64,000 nt of DNA from Ophioderma brevispina (lineage: Eukaryota > Echinodermata > Ophiuroidea > Amphilepidida > Ophiodermatidae). The DNA lies in assembly GCA_023653785.1 (NCBI GenBank), contig JAMKCH010058182.1:1-64000 (forward strand), read 5' to 3'. Numbering within the stretch: the stretch's first letter is position 1; the number at the start of each line of letters is the position of its first letter. Below are positions 54,901-64,000 of the stretch, piece by piece. A program made the position numbers and the translations under genes. The notes beneath the pieces were generated by a model that had not been told where the DNA came from, ran no database searches, and saw nothing but the letters and a program-made list of their open reading frames with translations.

Positions 54901-56150
54901 AAAAATGAGACAGATGTCTGTGGCAAGTCACCGTATGGTCATTTGTGTTGAGAAATTCCCCGGGTCTATACACCCCCCCCCCCCCCCCATGCATCATAGC
55001 TGCTTTTAATGCCCATTTGTAGGTAAACAAAATTGTGTTACACAGTTTGTAAAAATGTGCAAGACCAAATGTGATTCTCTTCATTTGTATGATGCTTTAT
55101 CCTTTCCAACCATAGACCACGAATAGTCTATAGTCTAAAGCAAGATCAAGTTAGAGTCATCCCTACCCAACCCCCATCATAGCTGCTATTAATGCCTGAA
55201 TTATGTTACACAGTAAAAATGTTCCAGACGAAATTGCCATTTTCTCCATAAAAAATGTGCCAGAACATGGAAACATTGTTGCTGATGTCACTTAGCTAAC
55301 ATTCATGTTATATTTTTGGTCAACTAGTATACATTCGCATAATCTTTAAGTGTTATAACAACACTGTTATCCCAATTTAGCTTTTTTCTTTGACATAATC
55401 TGTTTTCATTATTTCCCTGGTCTTAGTGTATAGAGTGTATGCAATAAACAAGTCAAGATAATAATTATAACCACTTTGGCATGCCATACTGGACAACAAA
55501 CATCCACTTGCTGAGGTATATTCCCTTGAGGTATAGGTCCCGATTCCACAATTATCATGTGTTATAATGGTTCATCACCACATCCTGGGAAACTCTGCCA
55601 CAGACCTCTTGGAGAAAATGTTAAGATTGATGGGTTCATTCACAGATGTATGTTGTATTGCATATGCCCTCTACGTATATAGCAACATCTATATTGCTAA
55701 AATATTTTGTGTCCAGAATTGTGCACTGTTTGCATTTTAGCTGGAAGGTGTCATTTTGAAGACCAGAAGGTCGTTTTGATTCCAAAAGACCAAGACGGTG
55801 AACTAATTTAAACTCTGTGCAGTACGCCAATAGTCCAAAATGATGATCTACTTGTTACAGAACCTTATTCAAAGTCATACACTAAGCTTTTGAGTTTTGT
55901 TCATGAACGTGGGCACTGGCAGTATGGAGATGGGGAATATCCTGAGATCAGCAGCAGGTCGCCGTCACACCCAACACAAACACACACACACCCACACACA
56001 CACACAAATCCCACAAAAGGCCGGGCAAAAGGTCCACTTTTTGTTGATTTTGGCGGGATTTTTGTCCATACAATGGTCCAAAGAGTAGAGCAATTTGACA
56101 AGAAAGTCCACTTTTAGTGATGAGATGTTCAAAAAGGACCATTTTAAGGG
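54901..56150. other. Palindrome interior; simple repeats, no gene
   Basis: A C run at about 54973-54990, otherwise unique AT-rich sequence, and a CA microsatellite at 55976-56006. Frames over the CA tract are artefacts. Confidence 0.4.
55976..56006 (+). repeat. CA microsatellite
   Basis: Interrupted CACACACCCACACACACACAC-type tract. Confidence 0.85.
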
Positions 56151-56189
56151 GTTAGTCTGCTTTTACCAAAAAGTTCACATTTTCAAAGT

Positions 56190-56600
56190 CCCACACCCTC
56201 TAAACAAGGAGTTTCAAAAAGTACCGTAAACAAGTACAAGTAATTTGATCGGTCTAAAAAGCACCCCTAAACAAGTATGGTAAGTGTAAAATCCTACCCT
56301 TAATAAGTATTGGCAATATTTGACCCCTAAGCAAGTAGAAATTTGTTTCTTTGTAGGCTATACTGAACAGCTCATTTACGCAAAATGAGCCGAAGCTAAC
56401 AAGCCTAGAAAAAACAAAATTATTACCCTAAGTAAGTTTCAAGTCCCGGTTAAGGTGAAAAGTCCACCCTTTTTTCAGATTTCAGTGTTTTTGCTACCCT
56501 TTTCACGTTACGTATGTATCAAGTCACAATCTTGAAAAATGCCCCTTTTACATGTTTCTGTTGTCGCGCATGATATCCCCCTCCCTCGGGCTCTGGATGG
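56190..56600 (+). repeat. Diverged relative of the 51601-52041 element
   Basis: Repeated CCCTAAACAAGTA-type words, TTTTTGCTACCCTTTTCACG and GCGCATGATATCCCCCTCCC match the interior and right end of the 51601-52041 element in the same orientation. A matching left end and target duplication were not found, so it is a partial or older copy. Confidence 0.5.
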
Positions 56601-57493
56601 AAAGAGTACTAGTAATTAAAACATCACACATGTGACTGAGACTGAAAAAATAACTAGTATACTAACTTTTTTGTCTCTGTAGTGCAAATCGTGGTTGTTT
56701 CACGGTTATAACAACAATTCATTCCATGGATTTGGTATATATAGACTACATCAACCATTTTCTCTTGCACATTTTCATAAAACAATAGCAATAATGGGGG
56801 TTGTGTAGGGTTCACTATATACATTGTGCAAACAGATGAGGCCTAACTCTTGCTTTGGACAGGACTGGGGTCTGAATAATGGCAAATGTATGCATATTAT
56901 TGTCTCTAATTAGCTTATTTGCATATAACAAGAAAACAAAAGCCCAAGTAACAAAATAAATATCATAAACAATGTTCCTTGTGAAATTTGACAGATTTTG
57001 GTACCAAGGTCGATATACTTTGGACGATGGATGACCGCTTGACCTTTGAGTCTCGTGTTAATGTCACTAAAGGTCAACAGAAAAAGTGGCAACATCGTTT
57101 TTCTGAATAGTCAGACCCAGTAGAATACATTTATAGTGGTTGCCAACAATTAACATGAACTTCATAAAATCACTCTCTGGAGAACATAGGCCCTCCACTA
57201 ATTGAGCATTTTAGAAGACTATCTTTAGTTCGAATTGACTATTTTTTATTATTAATGCACACACACAAATAATATTGAAATCTCTGAATCAGCCTTTAAC
57301 GTTATAAAGCACATCAAGGGTAACGTTATGTATGTGCGTGCGTGCGTGTTCACGCGTGCGAGTGTGTTGGGTTTTGTGGGTGGGTGTGAGTGTGCGGCCT
57401 AGGTAATTTGGCAATGTGCATGATCTGTTTAAGTTGGCACATTTTAAATAAATCTACCTGAAAAACAGACAGTACAATAATCAGATACTACGA

Positions 57494-57561
57494 TTATACG
57501 AAAGCCGCTGCTCCAGCGTAATGTTTCCAATCATCTTCCAGGTTGTGTTTTTGAGCATTTG
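57494..57561 (-). CDS. Possible last exon of the mucin-like candidate gene
   Basis: On the minus strand TTTCACCCCACAG precedes a frame NAQKHNLEDDWKHYAGAAAF, V, stop (57494-57496). Its incoming phase is 1, the outgoing phase of the exon at 58867-59088. An AATAAA on the minus strand lies about 250 bases downstream (plus 57244-57249). The frame is short, and a different phase gives another open tail (QMLKNTTWKMIGNITLEQRL...), so this is tentative. Confidence 0.25.
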
Positions 57562-58328
57562 CTGTGGGGTGAAACCAAAAATTTGTAAAGATACCCCAGA
57601 ATATGGTCTATATTATCATGGTCCCGATGGAAGCAATCTATTTGCATGACCTTACTTGCTTTTTATGACCGAATCGAAGAGGACCCCAACATTCTAAATA
57701 TTTAAGAAATACATGTATTTCCAAATCGCAATCTGATTTCAGAGGCGAAGTCCATCTCCAATTTACAATTAAATAAGGGACATTGCCCGTTAATGTATAG
57801 AATTCACCGTAATAGGACATGTTGCATCAATCGCTATTTGTCCGCAAACCACCATCCATTTTTAGCAGATGAATCTGCAGATTTACGAGTACAAGATATT
57901 TTCCTGTTTTTTTACAGGAGTCAATCTATTCAATCGTTCAAGCAGTTGTAACTAATTTACAGATGATTTCTTTTTAATCTAGTATCCATAAATGAGACGA
58001 ATATAAATACTAAATTCAACTTGAAATCTGCTGCTTTTTATCGTGTGCTTTTTGACGTTCTTGTAAAAAATTAGTAGTTGGTAGCATTGCTATCCAAGGT
58101 TTACAAACACCCATTGGATCGCACTTTTGCAAACATTTGCTTTTTATTTTAAAAGTGCCACATTTCAATCGAGGACTTACCAGATTCTAAGATTCCATAG
58201 AAAAAATGTTCCTGTGACATTTACAAAAATCTAAATTCCAAATGCCAAAAAAATAAAATTAGGGGGAAAATCCAAATTATTAACAACAAATCCCAAATAA
58301 AACTACTATCATGCAGCAAGGGCCCTAC
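57562..58328. other. Intron-like sequence, no gene seen
   Basis: AT-rich. A strong minus-strand donor (AGCAA before GTAAGG, about plus 57650) follows a 38-nt island that may be a micro-exon. Unproven. Confidence 0.3.
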
Positions 58329-58382
58329 TTGGCGTTCTAGATTCAGGGAATCATACACCGTAGCTTCCGAGTCTCCCTCGGT
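58329..58382 (-). CDS. Possible cytoplasmic-tail exon with a YDSL motif
   Basis: On the minus strand, between an AACAAG acceptor and a GTAGGG donor, 18 codons read TEGDSEATVYDSLNLERQ. The acidic stretch with a Tyr in a YxxL context resembles signalling tails of single-pass receptors. It is on the strand and in the order expected for the gene of the Thr/Ser-rich exon at 58867-59088. Its phase (0) does not join that exon directly, so a transmembrane exon would be needed between them and was not found. Confidence 0.3.
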
Positions 58383-58866
58383 CTTGTTAAATGAACAGTT
58401 AGAGAACTAGCTAGTTTGGGCTTTCGTTTGAAACAGATTTATGCAATTATATTGTGAACGTCAGTGTTTAATGAAATTATTCTCTAGTGAGCAATTGCAT
58501 CTTCAATTAAGTTACATCAATTCTACATCATGTACAAGCAAACTATTTATTTAAAAATATTGGCAAAAATAGCACTGGATATAATAACCCTTTCTTTTGT
58601 AATTCTTTTTTAATCACTTTTACCCTTTTCGTCCTCCTCTTCCCCACCTCCTACACATCTTTCGTTCTTTCTTCTGCTTACGTCTTCTTTCTTCTTCTTG
58701 AAGCCCTCGAGTGTGCTCATCTTACATTCAATACATCATAAAATTCTTAAATTATATTCAGATCTCCTTCGTTTTCGAAAACGGAAGAAGAATGAAAAAA
58801 AAACAAGAACAAAACGGAGAAGAAAAAAGAATACTGAATTTGTTAATTAAGTGTTGCTTGACATAC

Positions 58867-59088
58867 CTCGCGGAATCAGTGCAGGGTATGTCACCGTGTT
58901 CGCATCATAGTCAGAATCATCAGTTGATTCCCCGGAGATACTGCTTGTTCGAGCAGTATAAGTATTAAGAGTCGATACGGTGAGGTTATCGCTTGAGGGT
59001 AATGTAGTGGCTGTCAGTGGACTTTGACTACTATCTTCGTTCACCGTACTGATATCAATGGGTGTGGTGATGGTTGATGGAACTGTAT
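58867..59088 (-). CDS. Thr/Ser-rich mucin-like extracellular exon
   Basis: On the minus strand AATACGTTTCAG and GTATGT bound a 222-bp exon of 74 codons without stops. It starts and ends in phase 1, the symmetry typical of extracellular module exons. The frame begins TVPSTITTPIDISTVNEDSS, continues SPLTATTLPSSDNLTVSTLN and ends ESTDDSDYDANTVTYPALIP, R. It is rich in Thr and Ser (likely O-glycosylated), with one N-glycosylation site (NLT) and an acidic end. Such exons form stalks of membrane receptors, mucins and adhesion proteins. The rest of the gene is uncertain: see 58329-58382 and 57494-57561 downstream and 61845-61939 upstream. Confidence 0.6.
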
Positions 59089-60179
59089 CTGAAACGTATT
59101 ATAATGTTATGTAAATAGACGTTAAGAAATGATGCTGATGTTGAATAAGAACTAAGCAATGATGCTTTCTAGGCTTTTACAGCAAACCAACATGTGCTGG
59201 TAATTTGCTCCAGAAGTATTAATTGTAACAAAATACCCTAATGCTTCTCAGCTGTTGAGATGTTGGTATTGTTATCACACGTAGTGACAAGAATGAAAAC
59301 ACATCTCTTATAGCGCCATGCTATCTTCTCCATCAGCTGGTGTAGTAAAGGGATCAGGCGATTTCCTGGTTGCTGGGAGCAGAGACAGTGCGTTTACAGA
59401 CGTCTGCGACGAAAAGTCCAAGTTCGATTAAATTAGCAGTCGAGTGTGCTACACGTTGTTCAGGCCATGTCCGAATAACCAAACACTATTTTGTTTTTGT
59501 AACAGGATTGGGATAAATTCAGTTGCATAATTAGCTTGTTTGGTGTGCCTTTGATGTAAATCGTCAACTTAGTGCGACTGCTAACAAGCCTGTTGTCTGA
59601 AGTCGTCGTTTCTGTGTCTGTGACTTTTGTTCGACGCAGAAAAAAGTTTAGTGTGTGGATACGCTGAAATTGTCACTAACTTGTTGTGGTCTATGGGTAG
59701 TGGCTGTGTTTTGAGGGTTTGAGTCACTACTGTCTACAAGTCCAACCTACTGACTTGGGTATGTGGTGGATTGTTGAGAAACGTATCTTAAAACGTATGA
59801 GAATGGGACGTGAAGAAATTATCAATTGATGAATTAGAGTCTTATACTACATGCAAAGGTAGGTCTGTTCTGCACTCATGGGGGGAGGGTCCAATTGCCG
59901 TCCCTCTTTATGAGCATGAGTTTTCTTGAGATATTCACTATAGATTTAATGGTCTCTAAATCTTTAAACAAAATCTGGTCATGCATTGGTCCCTCACTGG
60001 TTGACCAAAAATGAAATCGTTATACAATGTGTAAAATGTGCGTTCAAAAACCAATTGTTAGAACGCCAATCGGCCCAAATGAAAAATTCCGATCTCGAAG
60101 GCCGTTTATTACCTCCCGTACACTATTGGCTCATACTAGTACAGGACAGCAACACAGTACAGCGATTGCAAATGAAGAT
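59089..60179. other. No gene seen
   Basis: Presumed intron or intergenic DNA. A plus-strand frame 59986-60333 overlaps a repeat fragment and is not supported. Confidence 0.35.
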
Positions 60180-60320
60180 GAAAAATTCAAACAAGGGTGT
60201 ATACTGCCATTCCGATTTAAGGGGGAAAACAAATTTGGAAACGTGGCCACCAAAATGCTACATTATGCTAATTAGTATAAAAATGGCATGTCCGTATTTG
60301 ATTTTTTGTCCACCAAAATA
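60180..60320 (-). repeat. Fragment of the 7107-7509 element, inverted
   Basis: GATTTAAGGGGGAAAACAAATTT, CCACCAAAATGCTACATTATGCTAATTAG and TTTGATTTTTTGTCCACC match the reverse complement of about 7140-7262. No element ends are present. Confidence 0.5.
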
Positions 60321-60872
60321 TACAACGCGCTGATATTTAGGGCAAGTACATGAAATTTTTGGGCAAAACTAATTTAACGTTAAAACATTGGGCAACGCGA
60401 AAAAACGAAATGCTTGGTCCACAGACCCCTTACATGGCACGTAATTGTAAAAGCAATGATATTTATTGTCTAGGCATTTACAACGCTCGTTCTCGGAATT
60501 TGCTCTGGAACAATAACAAAACATACAACACCCACCTTAAGTATTAATTTCTCGATGTTAGATTTTCAAGTTGTGTGTACTGACTAATCTCATTTTGGGG
60601 CATGTGGTGCATACCGTAGCTGGAAGAATCTACATGGTCTTGAGAAATACCCGGATTTACATTCCCCGGGGGAACCGCCTATGCTTATGTTCGCAGCTCG
60701 GTCGTAGATGTAAAATGTCGATAGAATACTATAGGATATAAGAACGAGAAACCGGGAAAAAACAAGAACTCACCTATTTGCTCTTACTTACAAAAAAAAT
60801 CAGGAAATCGTCCATGTTTATGTCAAATTTCGTTTCGTTCACAACTGCTTTCATGGGGGGTTATTGTTTTAA

Positions 60873-61510
60873 AGCAATAACAGCACATTTTTGAAGAGCG
60901 CCTCCATATTTTCAAACTTTAATATTTTTGCACAGTTATGGCTTGGTAATTATCTAAGAAACTACAAATGCGAACGAGAATACTCAAAAATTCGTATTTA
61001 CCATAAAAATAAGGCGTCGTTATTAATTGAGAAAATTGTGTCAGGAGCCCAGTGTGGCTTGAAGCTGTGCAGAGTTGGAGTTGGAAGTGGCTAAGTTTTT
61101 ATGTCCGGTCCGTTATGAGAATAGGGTGCCGACCGGGGCTCAAGACTTCAATGGTCCCCTCAACTTGACTTGCTGGTCTACCAATAAACAACTACTGGAA
61201 CTACGTGGATAGCGTAGACACGTACATGGCGCTAATCTCGGCTATTTCATATTGGGCAGGTCGTTTGCAAGTGAAGCAGCCCGTTGAATGAATTATTCTA
61301 GATCCCGTCCGAGTAATTAATATTCTAATTACAATTCCGTCGTGTTTTGAGACAAGATCAGACAGTTTTCGATGCTTAAACTATTCACAGATATAGTGTT
61401 AACTAGGCCCAGTTGAGCCAATGCAACCAGTGTACACAATTCGGTGCAACAATTTTTGGAAAATTTAGGGGTGGCGCTCTTCAAAAGTCAAATGTGCTAT
61501 TAATTGTGCT
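60873..61510. mobile_element. TTAA-type miniature element, intact ends (638 bp)
   Basis: Exact TTAA at 60869-60872 and 61511-61514. Ends AGCAATAACAGCACATTTTT and, inverted, AGCACAATTAATAGCACATTT, each followed by GAAGAGCGCC. The interior matches 4140-4738 (ACGTACATGGCGCTAA, GGCTATTTCATATTGG). TTAA targets are used by piggyBac and Kolobok superfamilies; the AG end fits Kolobok better, but this is not decided. No transposase. Confidence 0.8.
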
Positions 61511-61844
61511 TTAATAAGAACAGCATATGTTGGATTTCTTATTGTGAAAAGTTTCAAGCGAACTCGTTACTATGAATTCCTGCCAGGGATGTCTTCAAAA
61601 CGTGCACTTTTGTATCAAAAGAAAGAAAGCACCTAACATAGCTGAACGGGGGTCCACTATAGCCCAAACCATAGTCGGGTGTTATAAGTTTGTCTTTATA
61701 TTTCGCTTCATTGCCAGTCTAAGGTACGGTAATCTGTATATGGGCATAAACCTATGTAATTATTGACATTCTTAGCCATTACAACAACCGTTTCCGCAAA
61801 GGAGGTATAACCCTGCACAAGTAATATCATCATAATATCGATTG

Positions 61845-61939
61845 TCACCGCCTGTCCTTGTCTCGTTCCGTATTCCCAGTTGAGTCCCACTGGCTATCTC
61901 CTGGTACCATCTCCCCCCACTTCGCACCCATTGCATCAG
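61845..61939 (-). CDS. Candidate exon, unidentified
   Basis: On the minus strand GTCTTTATTTCAG precedes a frame DAMGAKWGEMVPGDSQWDST, GNTERDKDRR, stop (61845-61847), incoming phase 1. Another phase gives a longer frame LMQWVRSGGRWYQEIASG and on. The acceptor is good; the reading frame is undecided. It could belong to the minus-strand gene of 58867-59088 or to none. Confidence 0.25.
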
Positions 61940-62111
61940 CTGAAATAAAGACTTTACAGGGTGCACATAAAATTTATACCAAAACATATATATACCAGAA
62001 GGTTGTTTCGTCTGCCATCGTTTGAGTCTATCTTTACCACAGCCAGCACACCATACGACGCGCCCCGAGCACTCCACACAGGGCCCACAGTACACATACA
62101 CACGTCTCTCT

Positions 62112-62250
62112 CTGTCACGTCCACGATCACTGTCACACACACACACACACACACCACACACACTCTCTCTCATCTCACACAGCACTCGCGCGCGCGCACG
62201 ACAACATCACACTCACACCGCACTACACATCAGCACACACACACACGGCC
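62112..62250 (+). repeat. CA, CT and CG simple repeats
   Basis: CA tracts at 62136-62162 and 62228-62246, CTCTCT at 62163-62170 and GCGCGCGC at 62188-62197. His/Thr and Val/Cys-rich frames here are artefacts. Confidence 0.85.
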
Positions 62251-62625
62251 AAAGCAATCCCTGTCCGCCTCTTGCAGACGACACAAAAATGTCTAATGCA
62301 TATTTTTTGAATCAAGATGGATCGTTTATATGAGCTAATAAGCTCTAATAGGATGGGTCCGAAAATATTTTTGATTTTGGGTGCTACGCCCTCTGGGAAG
62401 TAAAACATTCTTGCCACCCATAATGTTTTTTATAAAAGCGTGTATATGTAAAATTTGTTGGGTATGTCAATTGCAGAAGTTGCAGCATTTTCGAGAAAAG
62501 ATAAAATGCATTGCATAATAGTGCTCGGTCAAGGCCGTGTTCCTGTTCCAGGTGTTGCTCGTTGGTTAAGATAGCGAGTGTGTTCAGAGCTCATCGACCA
62601 ATCACAATACGTTGTATGAATGATC

Positions 62626-62887
62626 GATCTGGAATACGTCGGGCAATCAGGCTGGTCAAGAAAATGGCGACGGACTTTCCAACGATCCGTCGCGAGTGGG
62701 CACTGAAAAACTTGTTGCGTGTTCATGTGTAAATCTCCCTCTGGAGGACACCGTTGAAAATCTGTTCAGGTACGAACCAACTTGGTGCTCGCATTCGTTT
62801 AAAATGTGCTCACGAGATGGAAGTTTTAAGATTGTTTTGAGGGCACAAGGTTGCACTGGAATCCGAGTTTGTAAACTGTGCATGTGA
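62626..62887 (+). CDS. Open frame with many Cys, hypothetical exon
   Basis: After an in-frame stop, 86 open codons include GNQAGQENGDGLSNDPSRVG, TEKLVACSCVNLPLEDTVEN, then WCSHSFKMCSRDG and GCTGIRVCKLCM before TGA (62885-62887). Seven Cys lie in the last 55 residues. CCAAT words (62599, 62644 region) and higher GC precede it. A donor-like CAGGTACG lies inside at about 62767. A 123-codon frame runs on the opposite strand too, so strand and coding status are unsettled. Confidence 0.2.
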
Positions 62888-64000
62888 TCCTCTGAGCTTG
62901 TTGACTTGCACAAGTACTCGTGAAAAGTATCACGCCCACATGAATTGTACCCAGAATGTACCGATAACCGAGGGCATTGCCAAAGGAGTTCCATGCGAGT
63001 GCTACAAACACAAAGTTCGTGTAACAAAACGATGAATAGGAAATCGTAGAAGAGAGATCAGGAGAAAGAGATGAGATTAGGACGTGACTCCAACAAAGCG
63101 GGTAAGGTTTATTACTTCGTATCTCAATGTATCACACAGCGGCTATGGAGCGATCAGACTCGGTCCAGGCATAGACCACGTGATTTTATTTTATATGTCA
63201 ATCAAGTCAACTGAAACAAACAAGACAAACAAACTTACTGTTGACAGCAGAAACAACTTTTAAACTGGGTCACGGGCCTAGCTACCGAACTTTTGGAGAG
63301 AGCTTTTCCTGTAGTCTATTGGTAATTTGAACGGCTTCATTGCCAAAAATTATTACAACAATGAAGATTTTGAATGTAAATTAGTTTTCATCGTCGTTTG
63401 ACTGCATATAAGTTGAAAGACTTCTAGGTATGGTGTCCGAGAAGTTTAAAGTTGAATCCTTCCCACACCGGGTCGTATGTAGGTGGAGCGGGTGGCTTCG
63501 TAAAAGGAGTACTTCTACCATGAGGACTTTTTTATCTTGAGGCGGTGACGCAGCAATCACGGTAGAGCACTGTCCGTATACAGATAACCTGTAGCCGAGT
63601 GTAAATGAATAGGCTCATAGGAAAAAAGTCGCCAATATGTCGAGCTACAGTAAAGAATTGTTCATAGTTAATCCTCGCTCTTAAAACAAGGCACACACTA
63701 CCCGTGAGAGAAGGGCCTTTTATCATAATTAGATGCATAAAATTTGATATTTTGGGAAGGGGAGGGGAGAATAATAATGAGATCCAAATTCACTTTCATG
63801 GGAAAGTCCTTCCAACGATAATTGTTATAGTTCCACAAACAGTGTTAAAGCGTGCAATACAGCGTCCATTACGTCTAACATGGGTTGGAAAGGCCAATGG
63901 TAGATGATTTGTATTATTTTTTATTCTGGTATGAACACTCTCAGACTTTGAATATTTCAAGGTCCCGTGTACTCTTATTCCAGTGTCCATAAATAAAATT
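62888..64000. other. No gene seen
   Basis: Unique AT-rich sequence to the window end. Short open frames on both strands lack domains or splice context. Confidence 0.4.

Larger units (their letters stand above)
53983..57199. repeat. Interrupted palindrome of 3.2 kb
   Basis: Arms of about 600 bp: left 53983-54590, right about 56615-57199 inverted. Shared blocks in mirrored order are AGTGGAGGGCC, TTAATTGTTGGCAACCACTA, GACTATTCAG, AAAGTATATCGACCTTGGTA, AGAGACAATAATATGCATA, CAGTCCTGTCCAAAGCAAG and ACCAAATCCATGGAA. The match is much closer than in the 10-kb palindrome. The middle holds several other repeats. No convincing target duplication at the edges and no transposase frame. Confidence 0.8.

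Noticed and set aside
61954..62333. Several overlapping His/Thr and Val/Cys-rich frames
   Set aside because: They arise from CA, CT and CG simple repeats.

Overview
This window looks like repeat-dominated, AT-rich, intron-containing genomic DNA from a marine invertebrate. The DIRS-type and Jockey-like retroelements, tRNA-derived SINEs, many short terminal-inverted-repeat (TIR) elements and frequent TAGGCCTA-like words fit an echinoderm or another deuterostome invertebrate. That assignment is inference. No bacterial, phage, organellar, rRNA, intact tRNA or CRISPR feature is visible, and most open frames in the window are chance or repeat-derived.

Layout. 0-3 kb: two inverted arrays of a 21-bp minisatellite enclose GC-rich 25-bp palindromes. 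3-12 kb: two short repeats, one a tRNA-derived SINE; a ~250-bp satellite carrying nuclear-receptor DR1-like motifs; several miniature elements flanked by TTAA; and a 5'-truncated Jockey-like LINE. 13-18 kb: a SINE split by poly-T and two candidate terminal exons (minus strand at 13.5 kb, plus strand at 17.5 kb). 19-23 kb: three exons of a METTL27-like methyltransferase on the minus strand, two of them with reading-frame damage, interrupted by miniature elements and a GA tract. 27-32 kb: a decayed DIRS retrotransposon (reverse transcriptase, RNase H, tyrosine recombinase), with oppositely oriented arrays of one ~180-bp repeat on either side. 35-40 kb: a CRE-like cluster and the best protein gene of the window, a rhodopsin-class GPCR broken by a single frameshift at a T run. 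40.5-50.6 kb: an interrupted palindrome of about 10 kb that contains a tandem duplication, one copy of which carries a 509-bp foldback element while the other preserves the empty site. 51-54 kb: two miniature elements with exact 8-bp target-site duplications and CCCGG ends, plus a minus-strand terminal exon. 54-57 kb: a second interrupted palindrome of 3.2 kb. 57-62 kb: a minus-strand candidate gene with a Thr/Ser-rich extracellular exon and possible tail exons, another TTAA element and microsatellites.

Few host genes are supported: the GPCR, the METTL27-like locus, the mucin-like exon and three unidentified terminal exons. None shows a functional link to another. The main content is a dense, nested set of non-autonomous mobile elements whose empty sites and target duplications allow relative dating. 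Splice sites and exons were judged by eye; transcript data would decide them.
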